A DNA stretch of 28,092 nucleotides from CAIKMD01 sp035605975 (GCA_035605975.1 DATNGG010000160.1:1-28092), one strand, 5' to 3'. Counted from the first letter of the stretch, positions 15,896-23,450 are shown. The notes: a model not told the origin generated them from the letters alone. A program made the numbers and translations.

Positions 15896-16888
15896 TCAAG
15901 AATCGAGGCTGCTGGCGGCGAAGAGCTCGTCGAGCTTTAGAAGCCGCGGCGTCAGCCCCTGCTCCAACGAATAGGACGCTGCCGTCTCGAGCGTCGCGCG
16001 GTTCGCCTTCAGCCCGTGGGCGATGAGCGGCGCCGCCAGCGCCGCGCGGTATTGCGCCGGCACGCGTCCCGTTTCGAGGTGATAGGCAACGTGCTCGATG
16101 CGCTCGCGATTGGCGATGTCGTTCGCCGCGGTGAACGCCTTGAGGAGATTGACCACCACCCAGGGATTGCGCTCCGCAAGCTCGCGCTTCACCACCATGC
16201 CGTGATTGATCGGGTAAATCCCGGTCTTCTCGAAATAGCGCACGCTTTCCGCCGCCGAATCCGGAAAGAGCGGCTTGATGTCGGGATGGTTCGCCAGATC
16301 CTCGCTGCTCCGGTCGATGAGGTTCTGGTTGCGGATATAGAACATGCAGGCATCGAGCTCGCCCCTCACCATCATCGAGCCGATGCTCTTGTCGGGCGGG
16401 ATTTGATGAATGGTGACGCCAGGCGGCGGCTTGAAGCCGACGGCGCCGGCATGGCTGCGTGACGGCTCGCGCTCCATCCAGAATTCCATGTCGCGCGGGG
16501 TCACGCCGAACTCGCTCTGGGTAATGCCGCGGATCCACAGGGCCGCGGTCTGCTGATATTCGGGCACGCCGACGCGCTTGCCTTTCAGGTCCGCCGGCAC
16601 GTTGATGCGCGCATCGCGCCGCACCAGGATCTTGGTATGGAAGAACTGCCGCGTCGTGAACACCGGCAGGCCGATGAAGCGCTCGTCGCCCTGGGCGCGG
16701 ATCATCATCAGTGAGGACATCGACATTTCCGACACGTCGAAATCGCCAAAGCGCAATTGCCGCCAGAACAGCTCTGACGGATCGCTTGGGGTGATCACCG
16801 GATCGATCGCGTCCGGCACGACCCGGCCGTCGAGGATCGGCCAGGTGCGGGGATTCGACGTGATGCCGAGGCTGAGCTGAAGCTTCAT
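15896..16888 (-). CDS. 4,5-dihydroxyphthalate decarboxylase-like / NMT1-type periplasmic-binding-fold protein
   Basis: This 330-aa protein lacks a signal peptide and begins MKLQLSLGITSNPRTWPILDGRV. It has the substrate-binding-protein type II fold pattern seen in NMT1/THI5 and 4,5-dihydroxyphthalate decarboxylase families (FGDFDVSEMSMSSLMMIRAQG, FIGLPVFTTRQFFHTKILVRRDA, DLKGKRVGVPEYQQTAALWIRGI). The family match is by pattern; the real substrate is unknown and decarboxylation is not shown. Start at 16888 with GAGAGGAGG upstream. It lies between flgH and dksA within the flagellar cluster, so it is an unrelated catabolic-type gene in a place where none is expected. Confidence 0.75.
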   Translation of the reverse strand: MKLQLSLGITSNPRTWPILDGRVVPDAIDPVITPSDPSELFWRQLRFGDFDVSEMSMSSLMMIRAQGDERFIGLPVFTTRQFFHTKILVRRDARINVPADLKGKRVGVPEYQQTAALWIRGITQSEFGVTPRDMEFWMEREPSRSHAGAVGFKPPPGVTIHQIPPDKSIGSMMVRGELDACMFYIRNQNLIDRSSEDLANHPDIKPLFPDSAAESVRYFEKTGIYPINHGMVVKRELAERNPWVVVNLLKAFTAANDIANRERIEHVAYHLETGRVPAQYRAALAAPLIAHGLKANRATLETAASYSLEQGLTPRLLKLDELFAASSLDS

Positions 16889-17009
16889 CGCGGGGTTCCT
16901 CCTCTCGCGCAGCGCTCTTCTTGGTTCGTCGCCGCCGCGGCACAATGAGGCCGCGCGCGTACCGGCGCAAGCTGTTGCTTCTCGGGTGAAGCGCCTTTTC
17001 TTCGACGCC

Positions 17010-17429
17010 TCAGTCTTCGCGGTGGGTGCGCTCCAGCCGCTCGTGCCGCTCTTGCGCCTCGAGGCTCAAGGTCGCGATCGGCCGCGCATCGAGCCGGCGA
17101 ACCCCGATCGGCTCGTCGGTTTCTTCGCAATAGCCATAGGTCCCGCTCTCGATCCGCTGCAGCGCCTCGTCAATCTTGACGATGAGCTTGCGCTCGCGAT
17201 CGCGCGTGCGTAGCTCCGTATAACGGTCGGTCTCGAGCGTCGCACGGTCGGCAACATCGGGTTCGGAGAGGCTCTCTTCCTTCAGATGCTGCAAGGTCTC
17301 GGTCGATTCCGACAGCAGCTCCGCGCGCCAGCGCAGCAGCTTTTGGCGGAAATACTCGAGTTGCAGAGGATTCATGAATTCTTCGTCGTCCGATGGACGA
17401 TAATCGGGCGGAAGCGTCGGGCGGCTCAC
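17010..17429 (-). CDS. dksA: RNA polymerase-binding transcription factor DksA
   Basis: This 139-aa protein has the coiled-coil tip DVADRA (DxxDxA, residues 58-63) that enters the RNA polymerase secondary channel and acts with ppGpp. The C-terminal finger keeps only one of four cysteines: C101-EE-T104 in the first pair, Ser122 and Ala125 at the second pair. The GTG start at 17429 was chosen since SRPTLPPDYRPSDDEEFMNPLQLEYFR is conserved family sequence and GGGGAG lies eight bases upstream. It has its own promoter in the 146-bp gap to fliX. dksA beside fliX/flgI is a known alphaproteobacterial arrangement. Confidence 0.92.
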   Translation of the reverse strand: MSRPTLPPDYRPSDDEEFMNPLQLEYFRQKLLRWRAELLSESTETLQHLKEESLSEPDVADRATLETDRYTELRTRDRERKLIVKIDEALQRIESGTYGYCEETDEPIGVRRLDARPIATLSLEAQERHERLERTHRED

Positions 17430-17468
17430 CAGTCCAACTCCCCAGGCGCAGTCTTGAAAATGGCGGCG

Positions 17469-17497
17469 AGTATATGAACCGTTCCTGTCCGCTTCAA
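17469..17497 (-). promoter_or_regulatory. Sigma-70-like promoter of dksA
   Basis: The minus strand reads TTGAAG, exactly 17 bases, TATACT (5/6 match to the -10). The start point would be near 17462, giving a ~33-nt leader to the GTG at 17429 that includes the GGGGAG ribosome binding site. Confidence 0.6.
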
Positions 17498-17575
17498 GCC
17501 GCTCAATCGGGGGAAGCCGGAACCGCCGGGCCGCCTTGAAAGACGCCGCGGACACAAAATTTCGCCACAATTACG

Positions 17576-17986
17576 TTATGCGAGCGTGTCCAGCTTCGCC
17601 AATTCGACGGCGACGCGCAGCTCGATCTCGGCGAGAATTTGCGCGAGCTGCGGATCGTCGATCGCAGGCCCGTGCTCGCGCGCCATGTCGCGCAGGTGGA
17701 GAAGCTGCGTCTGAGGCAGCCGGCCCGCGAGAAGCGCCAGGCGCAGCTCTTCGAGCCGATCGAGCAGCGCGGTGCCGCGGGCCGCTGCACGGCGCCGGCC
17801 GCTCAGCTCGTCCGCAACCTCCTGAAGCGCGAACAGACCGTCGATGGCGTTGGGGGGCGGGGCGCTCGCCGGCGTTGGCGGCGCTTCGGGCGCAAGCGTG
17901 CTGGCAAAATTGCCGGCGCCGCTGGCCGCTTGCGCCTCGCGGCGCGGCGTGCTCGCCGGAACCGGCAGTGGCCCTTCGATCCTCAT
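17576..17986 (-). CDS. fliX: Class II flagellar assembly regulator FliX
   Basis: This 136-aa protein begins MRIEGPLPVPASTPRRE and has a Pro/Ala-rich N-terminal half, then a helical C-terminal domain (about 47-134: AIDGLFALQEVADE..RRRAAARGTALLDRLEELRLALLAGRLP...LRDMAREHGPAIDDPQLAQILAEIELRVAVELAKL), the FliX pattern. In Caulobacter, FliX binds the enhancer-binding protein FlbD and couples its activity to assembly of early flagellar parts. Here it diverges from flgI, as I recall it also does in Caulobacter. The CtrA-like box lies 20 bp upstream of the ATG, so the mRNA may have almost no leader. Confidence 0.88.
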   Translation of the reverse strand: MRIEGPLPVPASTPRREAQAASGAGNFASTLAPEAPPTPASAPPPNAIDGLFALQEVADELSGRRRAAARGTALLDRLEELRLALLAGRLPQTQLLHLRDMAREHGPAIDDPQLAQILAEIELRVAVELAKLDTLA

Positions 17987-18006
17987 GGCCGGAGCATGGC
18001 GGAGCG

Positions 18007-18025
18007 ATGGTTAAGGGCCGCTTAA
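18007..18025 (-). promoter_or_regulatory. CtrA-type box TTAA-N7-TTAACCAT upstream of fliX
   Basis: On the minus strand TTAA, seven bases (GCGGCCC) and TTAACCAT are found, a full match to both forms of the CtrA consensus in a GC-rich region where TTAA is rare. It starts 20 bp upstream of the fliX ATG. If it overlaps the -35 as in Caulobacter class II promoters, transcription would begin at or next to the start codon. Confidence 0.65.
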
Positions 18026-18050
18026 CGCGCCCTTGGGCCGCCCCGACCAA

Positions 18051-18067
18051 GCGGCAGGATTTGCCCA
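18051..18067 (+). promoter_or_regulatory. FlbD (ftr)-like site 1 upstream of flgI
   Basis: GCGGCAGGATTTGCCCA is the weaker, asymmetric half-matching version of site 2. Its centre lies about 106 bp upstream of the predicted flgI start point and 20 bp (two helical turns) from site 2. Confidence 0.5.
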
Positions 18068-18070
18068 AAA

Positions 18071-18087
18071 GCGGCAAGACTTGCCGC
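18071..18087 (+). promoter_or_regulatory. FlbD (ftr)-like site 2 upstream of flgI, perfect palindrome
   Basis: GCGGCAAGACTTGCCGC is an 8-bp perfect inverted repeat around a single central base. It lies about 86 bp upstream of the predicted sigma-54 start. This position and the CGGCA..TGCCG core fit my memory of Caulobacter ftr enhancers. Confidence 0.6.
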
Positions 18088-18137
18088 TCGCCCTGCCCGT
18101 CTCGCCACGCAAGTCCTTGTTTTGCTGCAATTTAACC

Positions 18138-18154
18138 TTGGCACGGGTTTGGCA
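18138..18154 (+). promoter_or_regulatory. Sigma-54 (RpoN) promoter of flgI
   Basis: TTGGCACGGGTTTGGCA has GG at 18140-18141 and GC at 18152-18153, 12 bp apart, with the complete TTGGCACGR block and one mismatch in the -12 TTGC. Transcription would begin near 18165. TTAACC at 18132-18137 abuts its upstream edge. A partial IHF-like ACGCAAGTCCTTG (18107-18119) lies between it and the palindromes. Confidence 0.75.
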
Positions 18155-18174
18155 TCGGTAAGGCCGGGATCACT

Positions 18175-18195
18175 ATGTCGCCGTTGCTCGCATGA
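18175..18195 (+). CDS. Six-codon leader ORF (MSPLLA) overlapping the flgI start
   Basis: ATG TCG CCG TTG CTC GCA TGA runs from 18175 to 18195. Its stop shares bases with the flgI ATG (18192-18194) as ATGA. flgI itself has no clear ribosome binding site, while GGGAT precedes this ORF. It could load ribosomes and pass them to flgI. It may also be chance; only the coupling geometry supports it. Confidence 0.3.
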   Translation: MSPLLA

Positions 18196-19427
18196 CTCGT
18201 TTTGGCCGCTTCGCTCTCGCCGCGCTCGCCTTGTGCGCGCTCATCGCCGCCGCCCAGCCGGCCGGCGCCGCCTCGCGCATCAAGGACATCGCCGATTTCG
18301 AGGGCGTGCGCGACAACATGCTCGTCGGCTATGGGCTCGTCGTCGGCCTCAACGGCACGGGCGATACGCTCAACCAGGCGATCTTCACGCGCGAAAGCCT
18401 CATCGGCATGCTCGAGCGTTTGGGCGTCAACGCGCGCGACAACAGCCTGCGCACCGCCAATGTCGCGGCGGTGATGGTGACGGGCACCCTGCCCGCCTTT
18501 GCCCGCCAGGGCGGCCGCATCGATGTCCAGGTTTCGGCGCTCGGCAATGCCAAGAGCCTTCTCGGCGGAACGCTGCTGGTGACGCCGCTCTTGGGCGCCG
18601 ATGGCGAGGTTTATGCCGTCGCCCAGGGCACGGTCTCGGCGGGCGGCTTCACCGCCCGCGGCCAGGGCGCTTCGATCACCAAGGGCGTGCCCACCTCGGG
18701 CCGCATCCCCACCGGCGCGATCGTCGAGCGCGAGGTCGGCTTCGATCTCGACAAGCTCAAGACCGTCAACCTGATGCTGCACAATCCCGATTTCACCACC
18801 GCGCGGCGCGTCGCCGATGTGATCAACGCGCGCATGAAGGGACCGGTCGCCGCCGCGAGCGATCCCTCGACGGTCGTGCTCACGGTGCCGCCGCAGATGA
18901 AGGGCGATGTCGTCGATCTCTTGACCGATATCGAGCAGCTCTCGGTCGAGCCCGATCAGGTCGCGCGTGTCGTCATCGACGAGCAGAACGGCATCATCGT
19001 CATGGGCGAGAATGTGCGGATCAGCACCGTCGCCGTCGCCCAGGGCAATCTCACGGTTCGCGTCACCGAGACGCCGCAAGTCTCGCAGCCCGCGCCTTTC
19101 GCGCCCGCCGGCACGGCCACGCCGACGCTCATTCCGAACGGCCCGGGCCTCGCTCCCAATCCCAATGCCGGCCTGCCCGCGGTGCCGCAATCGGGCGGCA
19201 CGCAATTCGCGCCGACCGGCGGCGCTGCGACCGTGGTCGTGCCGCGTACCAATCTCCAGGTCGACGAGCAGAGCGATCATCGCATGGCGGTGGTGCGCTC
19301 GGGTGTCAGCCTGCAAGAGCTCGTCAACAACCTCAACGCCCTGGGCGTCGGGCCGCGCGACATGATCAGCATTCTTCAGGCGATCAAGGCCGCGGGCGCG
19401 CTCCAGGCGGATATCGAGGTGATGTGA
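18192..19427 (+). CDS. flgI: Flagellar P-ring protein FlgI
   Basis: This 411-aa protein has a Sec signal peptide (MTRFGRFALAALALCALIAAAQPAGA). The FlgI core is unmistakable: RIKDIADFEGVRDNMLVGYGLVVGLNGTGDTL, GGRIDVQVSALGNAKSLLGGTLLVTPLLG, and GVSLQELVNNLNALGVGPRDMISILQAIKAAGALQADIEVM. It polymerises in the periplasm around the rod. It is about 40 residues longer than usual because of a Pro/Gly/Asn-rich insert at about 303-343, between TETPQVSQPAPF and VVVPRTNLQV. It starts the unit flgI-rodbinding-flgN-like-flgK-flgL. Its TGA overlaps the next ATG by one base. Confidence 0.97.
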   Translation: MTRFGRFALAALALCALIAAAQPAGAASRIKDIADFEGVRDNMLVGYGLVVGLNGTGDTLNQAIFTRESLIGMLERLGVNARDNSLRTANVAAVMVTGTLPAFARQGGRIDVQVSALGNAKSLLGGTLLVTPLLGADGEVYAVAQGTVSAGGFTARGQGASITKGVPTSGRIPTGAIVEREVGFDLDKLKTVNLMLHNPDFTTARRVADVINARMKGPVAAASDPSTVVLTVPPQMKGDVVDLLTDIEQLSVEPDQVARVVIDEQNGIIVMGENVRISTVAVAQGNLTVRVTETPQVSQPAPFAPAGTATPTLIPNGPGLAPNPNAGLPAVPQSGGTQFAPTGGAATVVVPRTNLQVDEQSDHRMAVVRSGVSLQELVNNLNALGVGPRDMISILQAIKAAGALQADIEVM

Positions 19428-19744
19428 TGAGCGACGAGAGCGCTCTCCTCGCGCCCGTCTCCGTCGCTCCGCCTCCGCCTGCGGTCCCGAGCCATGGCGA
19501 TGCCGAGGCCGCGAAGAAGGCCGGCCAGGATTTCGAGGCGTTTTTTCTCTCTCAAGCCTTCGAGAACATGTTCGCCGGGATCGACACCGATCCGCTCTTC
19601 GGCGGCGGCAATGGCGAGAGCGTCTATCGCTCGCTGCTGCTCCAGGAATACAGCAAGGTCGCCGCCAAGAGCGGCACGACCGGCATCGGCGATGAAGTGA
19701 CACGGGAAATCCTGCGCATGCAGGAACAGCCGGGAGCGAAGTGA
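19427..19744 (+). CDS. Rod-binding protein (FlgJ N-terminal domain type, CheL-like)
   Basis: This 105-aa protein consists of a Pro-rich N-terminus and the FlgJ rod-binding domain (AAKKAGQDFEAFFLSQAFENMFAGIDTDPLFGGGNGESVYRSLLLQEYSKVAAKSGTTGIGDEVTREIL). The C-terminal muramidase of enterobacterial FlgJ is absent, as is usual in alphaproteobacteria, where this short form is often called CheL. It caps rod assembly in the periplasm. It overlaps the flgI stop by one base (TGATG), and its own stop overlaps a GTG that begins the next reading frame. Confidence 0.9.
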   Translation: MSDESALLAPVSVAPPPPAVPSHGDAEAAKKAGQDFEAFFLSQAFENMFAGIDTDPLFGGGNGESVYRSLLLQEYSKVAAKSGTTGIGDEVTREILRMQEQPGAK

Positions 19745-19746
19745 TC

Positions 19747-20208
19747 ATGACGGAGACGGCGAGCGACGGGCTTGCGGCGGACGAAATCCTGGGCCTCAGC
19801 GACAGCCTCGGAGAGGTCGCGGACCGCCTCGCGGCGGTTCTCGCGCGCGAGACGGCGCTAGTCCGCGCCATGCGCATTGCCGAGATCGGCGGGCTTCATG
19901 CCGACAAGGCCGGCCTCACCGCGCTCTACCAAACGACCCTCAAATCGCTGGTCGCGGCCCATGGCGGACAGCCCTTCACGCCCGCGGTCAAGGAGCGGCT
20001 CGCCGCGGCGGGCGAAAGGCTGAGCACGGCGGTCAAGGACAATGAGCTGGCGCTGCGCGTCGGCAAGGTCGCCACCGAACGGCTGATCACCACGATCGTC
20101 GCGGCGGTGAAAGAGGAACAGAAATCGACCAGCGCCTATGCGCCGCAGCGTTTACCGGCAACGCGCCGCGGATTCATGACCGCTGCCGCGCTCGACCGGC
20201 GCCTCTGA
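19747..20208 (+). CDS. FlgN-like flagellar export chaperone (FlbY-like)
   Basis: This 153-aa helical, cytoplasmic-type protein starts MTETASDGLAADEILGLSDSLGEVADRLAAVLARETALVRAMR and continues with a second long helix (LTALYQTTLKSLVAAHGG...VKERLAAAGERLSTAVKDNELALRVGKVATERLI). This is the FlgN pattern. It sits directly upstream of flgK and flgL, the usual clients. The Caulobacter counterpart in this position is, from memory, FlbY. ATG 19747 is preferred, with GGGAGCGAAG upstream; a GTG at 19741 in the same frame overlaps the preceding stop. Confidence 0.75.
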   Translation: MTETASDGLAADEILGLSDSLGEVADRLAAVLARETALVRAMRIAEIGGLHADKAGLTALYQTTLKSLVAAHGGQPFTPAVKERLAAAGERLSTAVKDNELALRVGKVATERLITTIVAAVKEEQKSTSAYAPQRLPATRRGFMTAAALDRRL

Positions 20209-20227
20209 AACGCGAAGCGAGCCGTCG

Positions 20228-22501
20228 ATGAGCATCGAGTCCGCCCTCTGGACCGCCCTTTCGGGCCTCAACGCCACCCAGGCGCAAATCCAGGTCGTTT
20301 CGGGTAATGTCGCCAATGTGCAGACGCCCGGCTATTCGCGCGAGATTCTGCCGCAAGAGACCGTCGTCAACGCCGCGCAAACCAGCGTCAAGACCGGCGC
20401 TGTGCAGCGCGTCGTCGATCAGGTCCTCAACAGCAACCTCACCAACCAGACGACGATCGCGAGCGCCGCCTCGACGCTCGCCACCTATTACCAGCAGATC
20501 GATTCGCTTCTCGGCCAGGTCGGGAGCGGCGCGACGGTCAACGACGCCCTGAGCAAATTCTCGAGCGCGCTCCAAGCGGCCGCCACCTCGCCGCAGGACC
20601 CGGTCGCGCAAGGCGCTGCGGTGTCGGCAGGGCAGGCCCTCGCGCAGACGCTCAATCAGCTCTCGGCAGGCATCGATTCGATCCGCCAGGGCACCGATCT
20701 CGCGATCTCGACCGATGTCGGAACGCTCAACACCGCGCTGAAGTCGATCGCCACGATCAACACGCAGATCAGCCAGTTGAAGGCCGAAGGGCAATCGACG
20801 GCGGTGCTCGAGGACCAGCGCGACCAAGCCCTCAACCAAGTGGCACAGCTCATCGGCGTCAACAGCTTCATCACCGCCGACGGGCAGATGATGGTGATGA
20901 CGCCGACCGGCCAGACCTTGGTCGACGGCGTGGGCGCCGGAACCTTCTCCTACACGCCTTCGGGCAATGTCAGCGCCTCGACCACGCTCTCCGGCATCAA
21001 TCTCAATGGCGTCGATATCACCAATGTGCTGACCAGCGGCAGTATCGGCGCGTTGCGCCAGCTGCGCGACACGGATCTTCCCGGTCTTACTGCCCAACTC
21101 AACCAGTTCACCAACAATCTTTTCAACGCGACGACGGTTTCGGACTCCGGCGTTGGGCTCGCCGCCGGCGGCGGCGATCCGGCGCAAGGCGACACCTTCA
21201 CCGCGACGATCGACGGCGTGAACTACACGACGCAAGGCTTGCCCGCCAATCCGAGCATGACCGATATCGCCAACGCTCTCAATGCGACGCTGACGGCGAT
21301 CGATGTTCCGGTCACGGTGAATACGCCGGTGGCGGGCGATCAGTTCGATGTGACGATCGACGGCACCTCGTATACGACGGCGGCGCTCTCGGGTACCGGA
21401 CCCTTCACCGCGGCCGATATCGCCAGCGCCATCCAGGCGGCGATCCCGTCGAATTTCACCGCCACCGTCAATGGCGGCAATATCGAGATCGCCAACACAT
21501 CGGCGCCACTTGTCTCGGCGAGCATCGCGCTGCACACGGGCGGCACCGGGACCGAGACCTTCGGCACCGGCGTCCAGGCAACCACCTTCACCGCAAGCGT
21601 CGCCGGCGGCAACATCGCGCTCGCCGATTCGAGCGGCAATCCGCTCACCGCCACGCTCGTCACCAATCCGATGTTCGTGGCGGGCGCCCCGAATAACGGC
21701 AGCACGCCGACGACCATCGATTTCACCCAGCCGAGCGGCTCCTTCAACATCGGCCAGACCTTCGACGTGGTGGTCGACGGCACCGATCTCGGCACGACCA
21801 CCGCCCTGCCGACCGGCAGCGCGACGCTCGCAGGCGTGGCAAGCGCGATTCAAGACCTCTTCACCGCCAAGGGCGTGGGCTTCACCGCCAGCGTCGTCGG
21901 CGGCAAGCTCGAGATCGCCGATCCCGCCGGCAATCCCATCACCGCGAGCGTCACGCTCAATGGCGGCCCCGGCAGCGAAACCTTCACGGCCGGCGTGCCG
22001 ATGAGCCCGCTCAACACGCTCAACAGCGGCCTCGGCGCGACCAACGACGCCCACCACTTCTTCGCCTCGGTCGATATCGCTTCGGGCATCGACAACGCCG
22101 CGACGATCCAGGTCAACCCGTCGCTCATCGCCAACAACGCGTTGCTGCTCCAAGGCGCCAGCGGCCCCGATCCGTCGATCTCGCAGTCGCTTTTCGCCAA
22201 TCTCGGCAAGAACTACACCTTCGCCGCCGCGGGCGCCTTCACCAATTCGACGACCACGACGCTCGGCAGCTATTCGAGCCAGATCATCGGCCAGGCCGCG
22301 AGCACCGCAGCCTCGTCAAAGGACAATTCGACTTTCCAATCGCAATTGCAGTCGCAGCTCGCGAGCCAGGCGGGCGCCGTCAGCGGCGTCAATATCGACG
22401 AGGAGCTGAGCAACCTCATCCAATACCAGAACGCCTATTCCGCCAATGCCAAGGTCATCACCGTGATCCAGACGCTCTACCAGACTTTGATGCAGATGTA
22501 G
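20228..22501 (+). CDS. flgK: Flagellar hook-associated protein FlgK, enlarged by internal repeats
   Basis: This 757-aa hook-filament junction protein has the N-terminal motif MSIESALWTALSGLNATQAQIQVVSGNVANVQTPGYSRE and C-terminal EELSNLIQYQNAYSANAKVITVIQTLYQTLMQM, both diagnostic. The surface region is enlarged by tandem beta modules of the Flagellin_IN type: partial at about 322-363, full at 372-449, a half unit at about 452-490 and full at 509-591. Repeated signatures are F(D/T)VTIDGTxYTT, ADIASAIQ and FTATVNGGNIEIANTS. It is without Cys and Trp apart from the N-terminal Trp8. It follows the FlgN-like gene by 19 bp and precedes flgL by 19 bp. Confidence 0.95.
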   Translation: MSIESALWTALSGLNATQAQIQVVSGNVANVQTPGYSREILPQETVVNAAQTSVKTGAVQRVVDQVLNSNLTNQTTIASAASTLATYYQQIDSLLGQVGSGATVNDALSKFSSALQAAATSPQDPVAQGAAVSAGQALAQTLNQLSAGIDSIRQGTDLAISTDVGTLNTALKSIATINTQISQLKAEGQSTAVLEDQRDQALNQVAQLIGVNSFITADGQMMVMTPTGQTLVDGVGAGTFSYTPSGNVSASTTLSGINLNGVDITNVLTSGSIGALRQLRDTDLPGLTAQLNQFTNNLFNATTVSDSGVGLAAGGGDPAQGDTFTATIDGVNYTTQGLPANPSMTDIANALNATLTAIDVPVTVNTPVAGDQFDVTIDGTSYTTAALSGTGPFTAADIASAIQAAIPSNFTATVNGGNIEIANTSAPLVSASIALHTGGTGTETFGTGVQATTFTASVAGGNIALADSSGNPLTATLVTNPMFVAGAPNNGSTPTTIDFTQPSGSFNIGQTFDVVVDGTDLGTTTALPTGSATLAGVASAIQDLFTAKGVGFTASVVGGKLEIADPAGNPITASVTLNGGPGSETFTAGVPMSPLNTLNSGLGATNDAHHFFASVDIASGIDNAATIQVNPSLIANNALLLQGASGPDPSISQSLFANLGKNYTFAAAGAFTNSTTTTLGSYSSQIIGQAASTAASSKDNSTFQSQLQSQLASQAGAVSGVNIDEELSNLIQYQNAYSANAKVITVIQTLYQTLMQM

Positions 22502-22520
22502 GAAGGCGCAGGAGGAGATC

Positions 22521-23450
22521 ATGACCCGCGTCGGCACGCTCGCCGAGAACAATCAGATCCTGCAATATCTGCAGCAGAGCAAATCGACGGCCGATTCGCT
22601 TCAGCTGCAGATCACGACAGGCCTCAAAAGCACGAATTTCTCCGGCATCGCCCCGCAATCGGCGCAGCTTGTCAACCTCTCCGATCAGCAGGCAAAGCAG
22701 CAAGGCTACATCGACACGATCAACACGGTGAGCACGCGCTTGCAGGTGATGGGGCTGTCGATCGGCAGCATCGAGACTCTCGCGACGCAATTCGTCGGCA
22801 ACCTTCCGACCGACGCCTACAACACCCAAGGCGAGACGATCCAGGAGCAGGCAAAGCAGGTCTTGGGCCAGGTTGCGGGCTACCTCAACACCCAAGACGG
22901 CGCCAACTACGTTTTTTCGGGCAACAACACCTCATCGCCGCCGGTCGATACCGATGGGCTGCCCAATCCGGGAAGCCTCACCGCGGCAAGCGACGGCGCG
23001 CCGCCGAACGGCTATTACGAGGGGGATGACGGGATCGCCCAGGCGACCGTCGACAACAACGTGACGCTCAGCTACGGCGTGAACGCCAACAATCCAGCCT
23101 TCGAGCAGTTCATCCGGGTGCTCAATTTCCTCGCCAACGCCCCGGCCTTCGATCAGAGCAATGCCACCGACGTCGCCAATGTCAACAGGGCGACGCAAAT
23201 GCTCAATAGCGTGGTGACCCAGCTGCAGACGCTGCAAGGCACGAACGCGCTGCAACAGGGGCAATTGTCGAACCAGCTCGACAATCACAAAAGCGCTCTC
23301 GCCCTCGCGCAGGGCAGCATTGCCGACATCGCCAAGGTCGATCCGGCGACCGCGATCACGCAGCTCGATACGCTGCAAACGCAGCTTCAGGCTTCCTACC
23401 AGATCATCGGAATTCTGCAGCAGCTCAGTCTCGTCAATTACATGAAATAG
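22521..23450 (+). CDS. flgL: Flagellar hook-associated protein FlgL
   Basis: This 309-aa second hook-filament junction protein has flagellin-like N- and C-terminal coiled-coil regions: residues 1-110 (MTRVGTLAENNQILQYLQQSKSTADSLQLQITTGLKSTNFSGIAPQS) and about 225-309 (ending QLQASYQIIGILQQLSLVNYMK). The centre carries YVFSGNNTSSPPVD, the conserved FSG(N) motif of the family. The Shine-Dalgarno is GGAGGAG. It is the last flagellar structural gene of the unit, 161 bp from pseB. Confidence 0.93.
   Translation: MTRVGTLAENNQILQYLQQSKSTADSLQLQITTGLKSTNFSGIAPQSAQLVNLSDQQAKQQGYIDTINTVSTRLQVMGLSIGSIETLATQFVGNLPTDAYNTQGETIQEQAKQVLGQVAGYLNTQDGANYVFSGNNTSSPPVDTDGLPNPGSLTAASDGAPPNGYYEGDDGIAQATVDNNVTLSYGVNANNPAFEQFIRVLNFLANAPAFDQSNATDVANVNRATQMLNSVVTQLQTLQGTNALQQGQLSNQLDNHKSALALAQGSIADIAKVDPATAITQLDTLQTQLQASYQIIGILQQLSLVNYMK

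Noticed and set aside
16889..17009. GCTTC-N6-GAAGC as dksA terminator
   Set aside because: A five-pair stem without a T-run is expected by chance; no feature is claimed for this 121-bp gap.
20174..22153. 659-codon minus-strand frame opposite flgK
   Set aside because: It is a shadow of flgK codon bias, with no family likeness and no ribosome binding site.
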